Shown here: in pieces, positions 17,025-24,821 of the stretch | Layout: the number at the start of each line of letters is the position of its first letter | Position numbering within the stretch: position 1 is the first letter of the stretch | DNA from: Halorutilus salinus | GTDB lineage: Archaea > Halobacteriota > Halobacteria > Halobacteriales > Halorutilaceae | Direction: 5' to 3' | NCBI RefSeq assembly: GCF_026242195.1 | Contig: NZ_RKLV01000013.1 | Location: 1 to 53,417 of the forward strand | Length of the DNA: 53,417 nt | The notes under the pieces: generated by a model | The model's database searches: none | Seen by the model: the letters and a program-made list of their open reading frames with translations, nothing else | Told to the model about the DNA's origin: nothing | Made by a program: the position numbers and the translations under genes

Positions 17025-17843
17025 ATGGCTTACGAAATCCAAAACGGGGTGGCGGAGGAGACGGTGCCGGAAGGTATCGAGTACCTCGCGTCGTCATCAA
17101 ACAGGGTGGTGGCTCTGAAGGCTATAGTCCGGGACTCCGGAGAACCGGCAGAGCTACGCGAAGGTCTCGAAATGCCACGTAGCACCTTCCAGCGTATACT
17201 GTCGGAGCTACAGGATCGCAACTGGGCGGAGAAAAGCGAAGGTATCTATACGGCTACGCCGCTTGGGGAGTACGTTGAGGGGTACTTCGACGACTGTGTC
17301 GGAACGATGTCGGGGCTCGATAAGCTGTCGCGTTTCTTCGAGTACGTACCTTTCTCGGAGATCGGTGTCGGTATGGAAACCCTCGTGGACTCCGAGATAA
17401 CCGTCTCCGGCTCCTACAGTCCGCATGCACCGACGGAGCGTCTTATTGAGGCTCTCGAAGACGCCGACGGTGTACGTGGTCTTTCCCCGGTTATCACCGA
17501 CAGGGCTTTCGAGGCTTTTAGCGATGCGATAGCCGATAGTGGTGTTACGGTCAAGAACGTCGTGGAGAAGAAGGTTGCCGACGCGATCATTTCACGGTAC
17601 ACCGACAGGCTCGACGAGATCGGTGAGACGGATGAGACGGGGACGTACGTATACGATGGTGAGATACCTATGGGCATGATGATAATAGATGACACCGTCT
17701 TCGTTAGCGCCTTCGACGAAGACGGTATCGCGCGCGTCCTTCTCCAGAACGACACCGACAGGATGCTCGGATGGGCTGAGGGGTACCACGACAGGTACAG
17801 ACGTGAGTCCGAACCCCTCGATCTACGTCTCGGACACGCTTAG
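17025..17843 (+). CDS. Winged-helix transcriptional regulator
   Basis: A 272-residue soluble protein. The N-terminal winged helix (about residues 17-90: VVALKAIVRDSGEPAELREG, MPRSTFQRILSELQDRNW, TATPLGEYVEGY) is typical of haloarchaeal ArsR-like regulators. The C-terminal domain (about 100-260) may sense a ligand and resembles the sensor half of large haloarchaeal HTH families. Codons are less GC-biased than in neighbours. The gene is followed by the pilin-like gene in the same orientation, with a separate promoter region containing GTTCAG repeats. Confidence 0.78.
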   Translation: MAYEIQNGVAEETVPEGIEYLASSSNRVVALKAIVRDSGEPAELREGLEMPRSTFQRILSELQDRNWAEKSEGIYTATPLGEYVEGYFDDCVGTMSGLDKLSRFFEYVPFSEIGVGMETLVDSEITVSGSYSPHAPTERLIEALEDADGVRGLSPVITDRAFEAFSDAIADSGVTVKNVVEKKVADAIISRYTDRLDEIGETDETGTYVYDGEIPMGMMIIDDTVFVSAFDEDGIARVLLQNDTDRMLGWAEGYHDRYRRESEPLDLRLGHA

Positions 17844-17915
17844 TCTTATCATCGTCACCCCACCACAGCGTAGGGCTGTCTGTACAGTTCTTCGACCCTC
17901 CTCGGACGGTTGAAC

Positions 17916-18003
17916 CTGTTCAGGCACTGTTCAGGCTCCGATCTTTATTACACCACGGGTTATTCTACTTCATGAACATACAGACTGAACTGTTGAGCTG
18001 AAC
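17916..18003. promoter_or_regulatory. GTTCAG/CTGAAC repeats upstream of the pilin-like gene
   Basis: An 11-bp tandem repeat (CTGTTCAGGCA, CTGTTCAGGCT) at 17916-17937 carries GTTCAG twice. Two copies of the inverse hexamer CTGAAC follow at 17985-17990 and 17998-18003, just before the start at 18017. The AT-rich stretch between them could hold the TATA box. This layout suggests a repressor or activator site. Confidence 0.35.
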
Positions 18004-18016
18004 TACCCCCGTACCG

Positions 18017-18880
18017 ATGCGTCGCCGTACATGCTCCGCCGGTTCACAGTCTACGGTCATCGGTGTCGCCCTTCTGGTTGGTCTCACGGTTCTGCTCTCA
18101 GGCATCGTCGTATTCTCTGTCTCTTCGGTGGAACCGCCGTCCGATATCGACGACGTCATACCCAACCGTGGTACGTCACCGTTTGCCGCCGAACGTACCG
18201 GCGGTTCGTTCACGGGTGAAGCCGTCACAGTCTCGATGTACGACTCCGTATCCGGCGAGAAGGTTGACGGCTCCCCGAACGAAACAGCGGGAATGCCTCC
18301 GCCGTCGGTTGACGAGGGCGTTAAGAGCGTGGTGTCCGGTCTTGAAGGCTCGCCTCCCCTACCGGACGGTGGTACCGATGGAGAGGTAACAGTTGACTCC
18401 GGCGGCTACTACGTCAATACCAGTAACTCCATACAGTCAAGCTGGGACGACGAACGCGTCGTCTTCGATACCTCCGATGGAGCCGTACGTATCGCGCTCG
18501 ATGGGGAAGGGTTCATAGACTCCGGACGTATACGAGTTGAGGGAAGCGAGTTTGAGGTTACCGGAGGTGCCCCCGTCGAGATATACGTCGAGCGTAGCAC
18601 CTTCTCAGCTGATCTCGTCCTCAATAGCGTCGAATTCGACGCACAGAGTACGGATGCGTTCCGCGTCTATGCCCAGTCCAACAATGGCTGGGACAAATCA
18701 GAGATAGATATCCAGGGCGGCTCCGAGTTCCGCGGTATAGTTTACGCACCCGGCTCGAAGGTAGAGATCAGGAACAGCGAGTTCTACGGTGCGTCGGTCG
18801 CCGAAGAAACCGTCATAGACGGGTCGTCCTACTACCACGACACGGCGCTCCAACGTCTCGGTGCCGACGCTCTACCGTAG
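18017..18880 (+). CDS. Type IV pilin-like secreted protein
   Basis: A 287-residue protein with a short positive N-terminus (MRRRTCSAG) and a hydrophobic helix (residues about 13-37, TVIGVALLVGLTVLLSGIVV), the class III signal layout of archaeal pilins (compare SPVIG-type haloarchaeal pilins). The mature part is Gly/Ser rich; the C-terminal 140 residues repeat short strands (RIRVEGSEFEV, SEIDIQGGSEFRG, SKVEIRNSEFYG), consistent with a beta-helix-like cap domain. Probably surface-exposed. A dedicated PibD site cannot be assigned with certainty. Confidence 0.6.
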   Translation: MRRRTCSAGSQSTVIGVALLVGLTVLLSGIVVFSVSSVEPPSDIDDVIPNRGTSPFAAERTGGSFTGEAVTVSMYDSVSGEKVDGSPNETAGMPPPSVDEGVKSVVSGLEGSPPLPDGGTDGEVTVDSGGYYVNTSNSIQSSWDDERVVFDTSDGAVRIALDGEGFIDSGRIRVEGSEFEVTGGAPVEIYVERSTFSADLVLNSVEFDAQSTDAFRVYAQSNNGWDKSEIDIQGGSEFRGIVYAPGSKVEIRNSEFYGASVAEETVIDGSSYYHDTALQRLGADALP

Positions 18881-18919
18881 CTTCGAAAGCCATTTTCGCG
18901 TCCCCGGCGTCTCTGAACC

Positions 18920-19945
18920 ATGGAGATACAGGGGCGTATCGTCGTCGGTGAGTCGATGGAGGTTGTCGAGGGAACCGTCATGGTCGAGGACGGGCGTATC
19001 GTTGAGGTACGTGGGGAGGCGGTCGAAACCGACGATGTCGTGATACCGGCGCTCGTCAACGCGCATACTCATATCGGTGACTCGGTCGCTAAGGAGACGG
19101 GACGGGGTCTACCTCTCGACGAGGTCGTCGCGCCACCCGATAGCCACAAACACCGTATGCTCCGTTCGACGCCGCGCGACGAGAAACGCGCCGCGATGCG
19201 CCGTACGGTCGAACGTATGCGCTCCGAGGGCGTCGGCGTCTTCGGCGACTTCCGCGAGGAAGGCGTCGAAGGAACCGAGGATCTCCGCGCCGTAACCGAC
19301 GACTCACCCGTCAAGGCGGTCGCACTTGGAAGCGGACCTCCGGAGGTTCTCGATGTCGCCGACGGCTACGGCGCGAGCGGCGCACGCGACGACGGCTTCA
19401 CGGAGGAACGCGAGGAGGCGCGACGACGCGGTAAGCCGTTCGGTATACACGCAGGCGAGCGTGACGCCGACGACATCGACGGCGCGTTCGCGTACGACCC
19501 GGAGTTTCTCGTGCATATGGTACACGCGCGCGACGAGGATCTCGACCGTCTCGCAGAGACGGAGACGCCCGTCGTCGCCTGCCCGCGGTGTAACCTCGTA
19601 ATCGGCGTGGGAAAGCCGCCCGTCGAAGAACTCGTCGAAGCGACCACCGTTGCACTCGGCACCGACAACGTGATGCTAAACGTCCCGTCGGTCTGGCGCG
19701 AGACCGAGTTCGTATCGAAGCATTACGACCTCCCCGACGAGGAGGTTCTGCGTATGGCGACAGTAAACGGCGCGCGTGCGCTCGGCGTTGAAGGCGGCGT
19801 TATCGAGGAAGGCGCACCTGCGCGTCTCGTCGTCCTACGCGGCGACAGGTCGCTCGCCGACGTAGACGACGTGGTCGCGGGTGTTGTGAGGCGTGCAGGC
19901 GCGGGTGACGTGAAGGACGTTATACTCCCCGCGTCTCAGGCGTAA
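18920..19945 (+). CDS. Metal-dependent amidohydrolase (cytosine deaminase/MtaD-like)
   Basis: A 341-residue TIM-barrel amidohydrolase. Metal ligands: NAHTH (about 48-52), GIHAGE near 177 and a final Asp in LGTDNVML (about 249). The set fits deaminases of the SsnA/MtaD/cytosine-deaminase branch, possibly acting on a nucleoside or pterin-like substrate. The 3' end overlaps the remnant toxin reading frame on the other strand. Confidence 0.8.
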   Translation: MEIQGRIVVGESMEVVEGTVMVEDGRIVEVRGEAVETDDVVIPALVNAHTHIGDSVAKETGRGLPLDEVVAPPDSHKHRMLRSTPRDEKRAAMRRTVERMRSEGVGVFGDFREEGVEGTEDLRAVTDDSPVKAVALGSGPPEVLDVADGYGASGARDDGFTEEREEARRRGKPFGIHAGERDADDIDGAFAYDPEFLVHMVHARDEDLDRLAETETPVVACPRCNLVIGVGKPPVEELVEATTVALGTDNVMLNVPSVWRETEFVSKHYDLPDEEVLRMATVNGARALGVEGGVIEEGAPARLVVLRGDRSLADVDDVVAGVVRRAGAGDVKDVILPASQA

Positions 19946-19989
19946 AGTATCTCTCCTGAAATCCAGACGTTCTCGTCGCAGTAGATCAT
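19936..19989 (-). pseudogene. Truncated DUF5615 PIN-like toxin remnant
   Basis: An ATG overlaps the stop of the DUF433 gene (ATGA) and encodes MIYCDENVWISGEI before stopping at 17 residues, inside the end of the amidohydrolase gene. The DEN motif right after the N-terminus is the hallmark of DUF5615 PIN-like toxins, the usual partners of DUF433 antitoxins, which are about 110 residues long. I read this as a toxin gene deleted to its first codons. Confidence 0.5.
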
Positions 19990-20225
19990 GCCACGGTTTC
20001 GGCGGTGGGTTCGTGACCGTCCCTTAGCTCGTCAACGTTGGCGTAGTAGTATGCAAGCGCGGTGTGTACGTCTTCGAGCGTCAGCGACGGGTAGAAGTCG
20101 GCTACTTCGTCGGGTGAGTAGCCGTTGTGCTCGTAGGCGCACGCTATGTTGATTACGCGTATACCTGTACCCTCTACCGTAGGTGCGCCCCGGCTATGTT
20201 CCTCGTTTCTTACTATCTCCGTCAT
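19986..20225 (-). CDS. DUF433 antitoxin (VapB45-like)
   Basis: A 79-residue protein with the DUF433 pattern GAPTVEGTGIRVINIA (about 13-28) followed by a helix-turn-helix (SPDEVADFYPSLTLEDVHTAL). These are antitoxins of DUF5615 toxins. The start at 20225 is preferred over one at 20300 because the conserved part begins there. The partner is reduced to a stub, so this is an orphan antitoxin that may persist as a regulator or as protection against related toxins. Confidence 0.8.
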   Translation of the reverse strand: MTEIVRNEEHSRGAPTVEGTGIRVINIACAYEHNGYSPDEVADFYPSLTLEDVHTALAYYYANVDELRDGHEPTAETVA

Positions 20226-20268
20226 TGCGTAGTATTCAGCCTTCGAGAGTATCAAGCTTTTCCCGCGC

Positions 20269-20547
20269 TCAGTAACGTATCTCAAAGCCGTCGAACTCAC
20301 CCGTCGCCTCCCCTCGCTCCACCTCTACATCGTCAACACGCGCCGCCGAACTCCCCCCGTGACACCACTCTACCATCTCCTGCACCGCTTCCTCGTCTCC
20401 CTCGAAGACAGCCTCCACACGTCCGTCGTCGAGGTTCTTCACCCATCCCGTCACGCCTCTTTCGCGTGCCTCGTCGCGTGTGGTCGCGCGGTAGTAGACG
20501 CCCTGTACCTTCCCCGAAACGTGGACATGTGCTCTCGCTCGCTCCAT
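20269..20547 (-). CDS. acyP: Acylphosphatase
   Basis: A 92-residue enzyme hydrolysing acyl phosphates. The active-site Arg is in GVYYRATTRDEA (about 16-27) and the Asn in GWVKNLDDGRVEAVFEG (about 34-50), both at normal spacing. Length is typical. Divergent from the NOG1-like GTPase gene. Confidence 0.93.
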   Translation of the reverse strand: MERARAHVHVSGKVQGVYYRATTRDEARERGVTGWVKNLDDGRVEAVFEGDEEAVQEMVEWCHGGSSAARVDDVEVERGEATGEFDGFEIRY

Positions 20548-20604
20548 ATCCGAAACCCGTCTGCGTAACTGAAACGTTTTACGCCGTCGCCCGCTACGCC
20601 GTCC

Positions 20605-21552
20605 ATGACCACACCGTTCGAACGTATACCGCCCGTACCCGACGCCGAGGAGGTTCTCGACGCCGCGTTTGCGAAGGCGTCGCGCGTCTCGGAGACGAAC
20701 AGCGGCGTCGACTCACAGCGCGGTATGACCGCCAAGGCATCGAACCGCGTCGGTTCGCGTCTCGGTGCCGTCGTCGAGGGGTTCCCGTCGTTCGACCGTC
20801 TCGACGGCTTCTACATCGCCGTCGCCTCCGCCGCGGTCGATATAGACGAGGTACGTCAGGCGCTTTCGAGCGTCGACTGGGCTGTCGAACAGGTCGGACG
20901 TATCGCCGACGAGGCTCAGAGCGAGATGGCGAACGCGTCGTCGTCCGAAGCAATCGAGGTTCGTAAACGCGCCTTCGCACGTATCTCGTCGGTCGTTGAG
21001 GACGTTTCCGACGACCTCCAGACACTCCGCGACGCGCGCCAGCGCCTCGTCGACGTACCCGAGGTGCGCGACCTACCCACCGCCGTACTCGCAGGTGCGC
21101 CGAACGTCGGCAAGTCGACCCTCCTCGACGCCCTGACGCGCGCTAACCCCGATATCAACGAGTACGCGTTCACGACCAAAGGCGTCGGTATGGGGCATAT
21201 CGAGGACGGCTACAGGACGTATCAGGTCGTCGACACGCCCGGCTTGCTTGACCGTCCCGCCGAGGAGCGGAACGAGATGGAGCAACAAGCGGTTGAGGCG
21301 CTCGAACATCTCGCCGACCTCGTCGTCTTCGTCGTCGACCCGTCGGAGACGTGCGGCTACACGGTCGGTGAACAGACCGCCCTACTCGACGAGATCCGGT
21401 CACTCGACGCCCCCGTTCTCGTCGTCTCCAACAAGACCGACCTCGGTGAGACGTACGACGACGCCGACGTTACGGTTACTGCGACGGAGGACGCCGAAGG
21501 GCTACGTGACGCCGTCGTCGACGAACTCGCCCACGACCGTCAGAAACCGTGA
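20605..21552 (+). CDS. NOG1-like GTPase
   Basis: A 315-residue GTPase. An N-terminal helical domain (about 1-150) precedes a G domain with G1 GAPNVGKSTL (about 166-175), G3 DTPG (about 211-214) and G4 SNKTDL (about 278-283). The layout matches archaeal NOG1 homologues involved in large-subunit ribosome assembly, but the C-terminal NOGCT extension of eukaryotes is absent. It precedes carB by 34 bp in the same direction. Confidence 0.88.
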   Translation: MTTPFERIPPVPDAEEVLDAAFAKASRVSETNSGVDSQRGMTAKASNRVGSRLGAVVEGFPSFDRLDGFYIAVASAAVDIDEVRQALSSVDWAVEQVGRIADEAQSEMANASSSEAIEVRKRAFARISSVVEDVSDDLQTLRDARQRLVDVPEVRDLPTAVLAGAPNVGKSTLLDALTRANPDINEYAFTTKGVGMGHIEDGYRTYQVVDTPGLLDRPAEERNEMEQQAVEALEHLADLVVFVVDPSETCGYTVGEQTALLDEIRSLDAPVLVVSNKTDLGETYDDADVTVTATEDAEGLRDAVVDELAHDRQKP

Positions 21553-21586
21553 GCCTATTATCCCCCGCCTGACAAAGACGGACAAG

Positions 21587-24500
21587 ATGCCAACGCGCGA
21601 TGACCTCGACAAGGTTCTTCTCATCGGTTCCGGACCAATCGTAATAGGACAGGCGGCTGAGTTTGACTACTCGGGTTCGCAAGCCTGCCGTGCGATACGC
21701 GAGGAAGGTATAGAGGTCGTCCTCGTAAACTCCAACCCGGCGACCATAATGACCGACCCCGAAATCGCCGACGAGGTCTACCTCGAACCCCTCGAAACCG
21801 AGTACGTCGAGGAGATAATCAAGAAGGAGGAGCCGGACGGTCTTATCTCAAGCCTCGGCGGTCAGACGGGTCTGAACGTCTCGGCTCAGCTCGCTGAACA
21901 GGGTATACTCGACGAGTACAACGTCGAGCTACTCGGTACGGAGCTTGAGACCATACACAAGTCGGAGGATCGCGAGCAGTTCGCGCGTTTCCTCGACGAT
22001 ATAGGCGAGGACACGGCGCGTTCGATGACCATCGAGAGCGTCGAACAGGTCGACGAGGCGGTTGAGAAGTTCGGTCTCCCGGTCATCATGCGAACGACGT
22101 ACACTCTCGGAGGAAGCGGAAGCGGCGTCGTACGTACGCGCGACGAACTCGAACGCCGTGTCGAACGCGGTATCGAGCTTTCTATGACGAACGAGGTCAC
22201 GGTCGACGAGTCGATAGAGGGCTGGAAGGAGTTCGAGTACGAGGTCATACGTGACAAGAACGACACGTGCATCACCATCTGTAACATGGAGAATATCGAC
22301 AAGATGGGGATTCACACCGGAGAGTCGACCGTCGTCACGCCGTCTCAGACTATATCCGACGACGTTCACCAACGTATGCGGTCGACGGGGATACGCGTCA
22401 TACGCGCGCTCGGAATCGTCGGCGGATGTAACATACAGTTGGCGTACAACGACGAGACGGACGAGATAAAGGTCGTCGAGGTCAACCCGCGCGTCTCGCG
22501 TTCGTCGGCGCTTGCATCGAAGGCGACGGGCTACCCGATTGCGCGTGTGACGGCAAAGATAATCGCGGGGAAGACGCTTGACGAGGTTGAGAACGACATC
22601 ACCAAGGAGACGCCCGCGGCTTTCGAACCCACGATCGACTACGTCGTCACCAAGATACCGCGTTGGCCCTTCGACAAGTTCCCCGACGTCGACCGTACCA
22701 TAGGGAGCGCGATGAAGTCGACGGGCGAGGTGATGAGCATAGGGCGGACGTTCGAGGAGTCGCTAAAGAAGGCTCTGCGGTCGCTCGATATAGTCGAACC
22801 TGAGTTCGGCTCCGACGAGGAGGTGCGGCGTTACCTCGAAACGCCTACGGACATACGTATGTTCGCGTGTATCGAGGCGTTCCGCCGCGACTTCGAGGTC
22901 GATGAGGTCGCCGAACTCACCGACTTCGACGACTGGTACGTTGCGCGTATGAAGAAGATAGCCGAGATGGAGGCGGAACTCGCCGACGGTCTTACGGAGG
23001 AGAACGTCCGCGACGCCAAACGTCTCGGCTTCACCGACGAGGAGATAGCCGACCACGCAGACGTGTCCCGCGCCGATGTTGAGGAGCTGAGGGACGATGC
23101 GACGTACAAGATGGTCGACACGTGCGCCGCCGAGTTCGAGGCGGAGACGCCCTACTACTACTCGTCTTGGGAGTCGGTCAACGAGGTCAAACAGACCGAA
23201 GGCGACAAGGTACTCATAGTCGGGGCGGGACCTATACGTATCGGTCAGGGCGTCGAGTTCGACTACTGTACCGTACACGCCGTGCAGGCGTTGAAGGAGG
23301 CGGGGTACGAGGCTCAGATAGTCAACAACAACCCCGAAACCGTCTCGACTGACTACGACACATCCGACAAGCTGTTCTTCGACCCTCTGACGCTCGAAGA
23401 CGTTACCAACATCGTCGAGACGGAAGGTATCGACGACGTGATGACACAGTTCGGCGGACAGACGAGCGTCAACCTCGCTGTTCCTCTCGCCGAGGAGTTC
23501 GAACGTAAGGACACCGATGCGCAGGTTGTCGGCACCGACCCCGACTCTATGGATCTCGCCGAGGACCGCGATAGGTTCAACGAACTCATGGACGAGATGG
23601 GTGTCCAACAGCCCGACGGAGGTACGGCGGAGAGCGAGGAAGAGGCGCTCGAACTCGCCGAGGAGATCGGCTACCCCGTCCTCGTCCGTCCTTCGTACGT
23701 CCTCGGCGGACGCGCGATGGAGGTCGTCTGGGACGAACTCGAACTACGCGAGTACACACAGGAAGCCGTACGCGTCTCGCCCGACCATCCGATACTTATA
23801 GACAACTTCCTCGCCGATGCAGTCGAACTCGACGTTGACGCCGTCTCGGACGGCGAGAACGTACTCATCGGCGGTATCATGGAGCATATAGAGGCGGCGG
23901 GCGTCCATTCGGGCGACTCGGCGTGCGTCCTACCGCCCCAGAACATCGAGGACGAGGTTCTCGACACCGCACGCGACTACGTCCGGCGTATCGCACGCGC
24001 ACTCGACGTGAAAGGACTCCTGAACGTCCAGATGGCTGTACAGGACGGCGAGGTCTACGTCCTCGAAGCCAACCCGCGTTCGTCACGCACCATACCGTTC
24101 GTATCGAAGGCTGTCGGCGTACCGCTCGCAAAGGTCGCCGCCGAAGCGATGATGGGGCGCTCCATCAAGGAGATGCCTTACGAGAGCGAGCCCTACGGCG
24201 ACCATGTAGCCGTCAAGGAGGTTGTCCTGCCTTTCGACCGTCTCGAAGACGTATCGCCGACGCTCTCACCCGAAATGAAGTCTACGGGCGAGGTCATGGG
24301 CGTCGACTACGGCTTCGGACGCGCCTACTACAAGGCAGAGCTAGCCGCGGGCAACGAACTACCCGAGGACGGCACCGTCTTCGTAAGCGTACGCGACAAG
24401 GACAAGGGGGACGTCGTGCCCGTCGCGCGTGGCTTCGCCGAGATGGGGTACGAACTCGTGGCGACCGAAGGGACGCAGAGGTACCTCGCAGAGAACGGCG

Positions 24501-24772
24501 TCGATGCGGAGTTCGTTGAGAAGGTACACGAGGCTTCGCCCAACGTCGTAGACCTGATGAAACGCGACGAGGTCGACCTTATCATAAACACGCCCGACGA
24601 GAAACGCGCACGCGAGGACGGCGCTGACATACGCAGGGAGGCGGTCGACCGCGACGTGCCTTACATAACGACGTTACGCGCCGCCGAGGCGGCTGTCGAC
24701 GCACTCGGATCCGCGCGCGACGAGGAGATTACGGTCAAGTCGATAAACGCGCATATACGCGACGCCGAATGA
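21587..24772 (+). CDS. carB: Carbamoyl-phosphate synthase large subunit
   Basis: A 1061-residue enzyme that makes carbamoyl phosphate from bicarbonate, ammonia and two ATP for pyrimidine and arginine synthesis. Two homologous ATP-grasp halves are visible (LIGSGPIVIGQAAEFDYSG at the start and LIVGAGPIRIGQGVEFDY near residue 545), followed by the MGS-like allosteric domain. Start at the ATG 21587 (MPTRDDLDK), since the long upstream open frame overlaps the GTPase gene. carA is not in the window. Confidence 0.96.
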   Translation: MPTRDDLDKVLLIGSGPIVIGQAAEFDYSGSQACRAIREEGIEVVLVNSNPATIMTDPEIADEVYLEPLETEYVEEIIKKEEPDGLISSLGGQTGLNVSAQLAEQGILDEYNVELLGTELETIHKSEDREQFARFLDDIGEDTARSMTIESVEQVDEAVEKFGLPVIMRTTYTLGGSGSGVVRTRDELERRVERGIELSMTNEVTVDESIEGWKEFEYEVIRDKNDTCITICNMENIDKMGIHTGESTVVTPSQTISDDVHQRMRSTGIRVIRALGIVGGCNIQLAYNDETDEIKVVEVNPRVSRSSALASKATGYPIARVTAKIIAGKTLDEVENDITKETPAAFEPTIDYVVTKIPRWPFDKFPDVDRTIGSAMKSTGEVMSIGRTFEESLKKALRSLDIVEPEFGSDEEVRRYLETPTDIRMFACIEAFRRDFEVDEVAELTDFDDWYVARMKKIAEMEAELADGLTEENVRDAKRLGFTDEEIADHADVSRADVEELRDDATYKMVDTCAAEFEAETPYYYSSWESVNEVKQTEGDKVLIVGAGPIRIGQGVEFDYCTVHAVQALKEAGYEAQIVNNNPETVSTDYDTSDKLFFDPLTLEDVTNIVETEGIDDVMTQFGGQTSVNLAVPLAEEFERKDTDAQVVGTDPDSMDLAEDRDRFNELMDEMGVQQPDGGTAESEEEALELAEEIGYPVLVRPSYVLGGRAMEVVWDELELREYTQEAVRVSPDHPILIDNFLADAVELDVDAVSDGENVLIGGIMEHIEAAGVHSGDSACVLPPQNIEDEVLDTARDYVRRIARALDVKGLLNVQMAVQDGEVYVLEANPRSSRTIPFVSKAVGVPLAKVAAEAMMGRSIKEMPYESEPYGDHVAVKEVVLPFDRLEDVSPTLSPEMKSTGEVMGVDYGFGRAYYKAELAAGNELPEDGTVFVSVRDKDKGDVVPVARGFAEMGYELVATEGTQRYLAENGVDAEFVEKVHEASPNVVDLMKRDEVDLIINTPDEKRAREDGADIRREAVDRDVPYITTLRAAEAAVDALGSARDEEITVKSINAHIRDAE

Positions 24773-24821
24773 CGAGGTAGGGAACGGATACCCTTATCCG
24801 TCGCCCGTACCTACTTTTCGT

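Noticed and set aside
20127..20966. Rightward open frame of 279 codons
   Set aside because: Overlaps the DUF433, acylphosphatase and GTPase genes out of frame and is very rich in Arg and Pro.
21248..21586. Upstream extension of carB
   Set aside because: It overlaps the GTPase gene out of frame and the conserved CarB start is at 21587.
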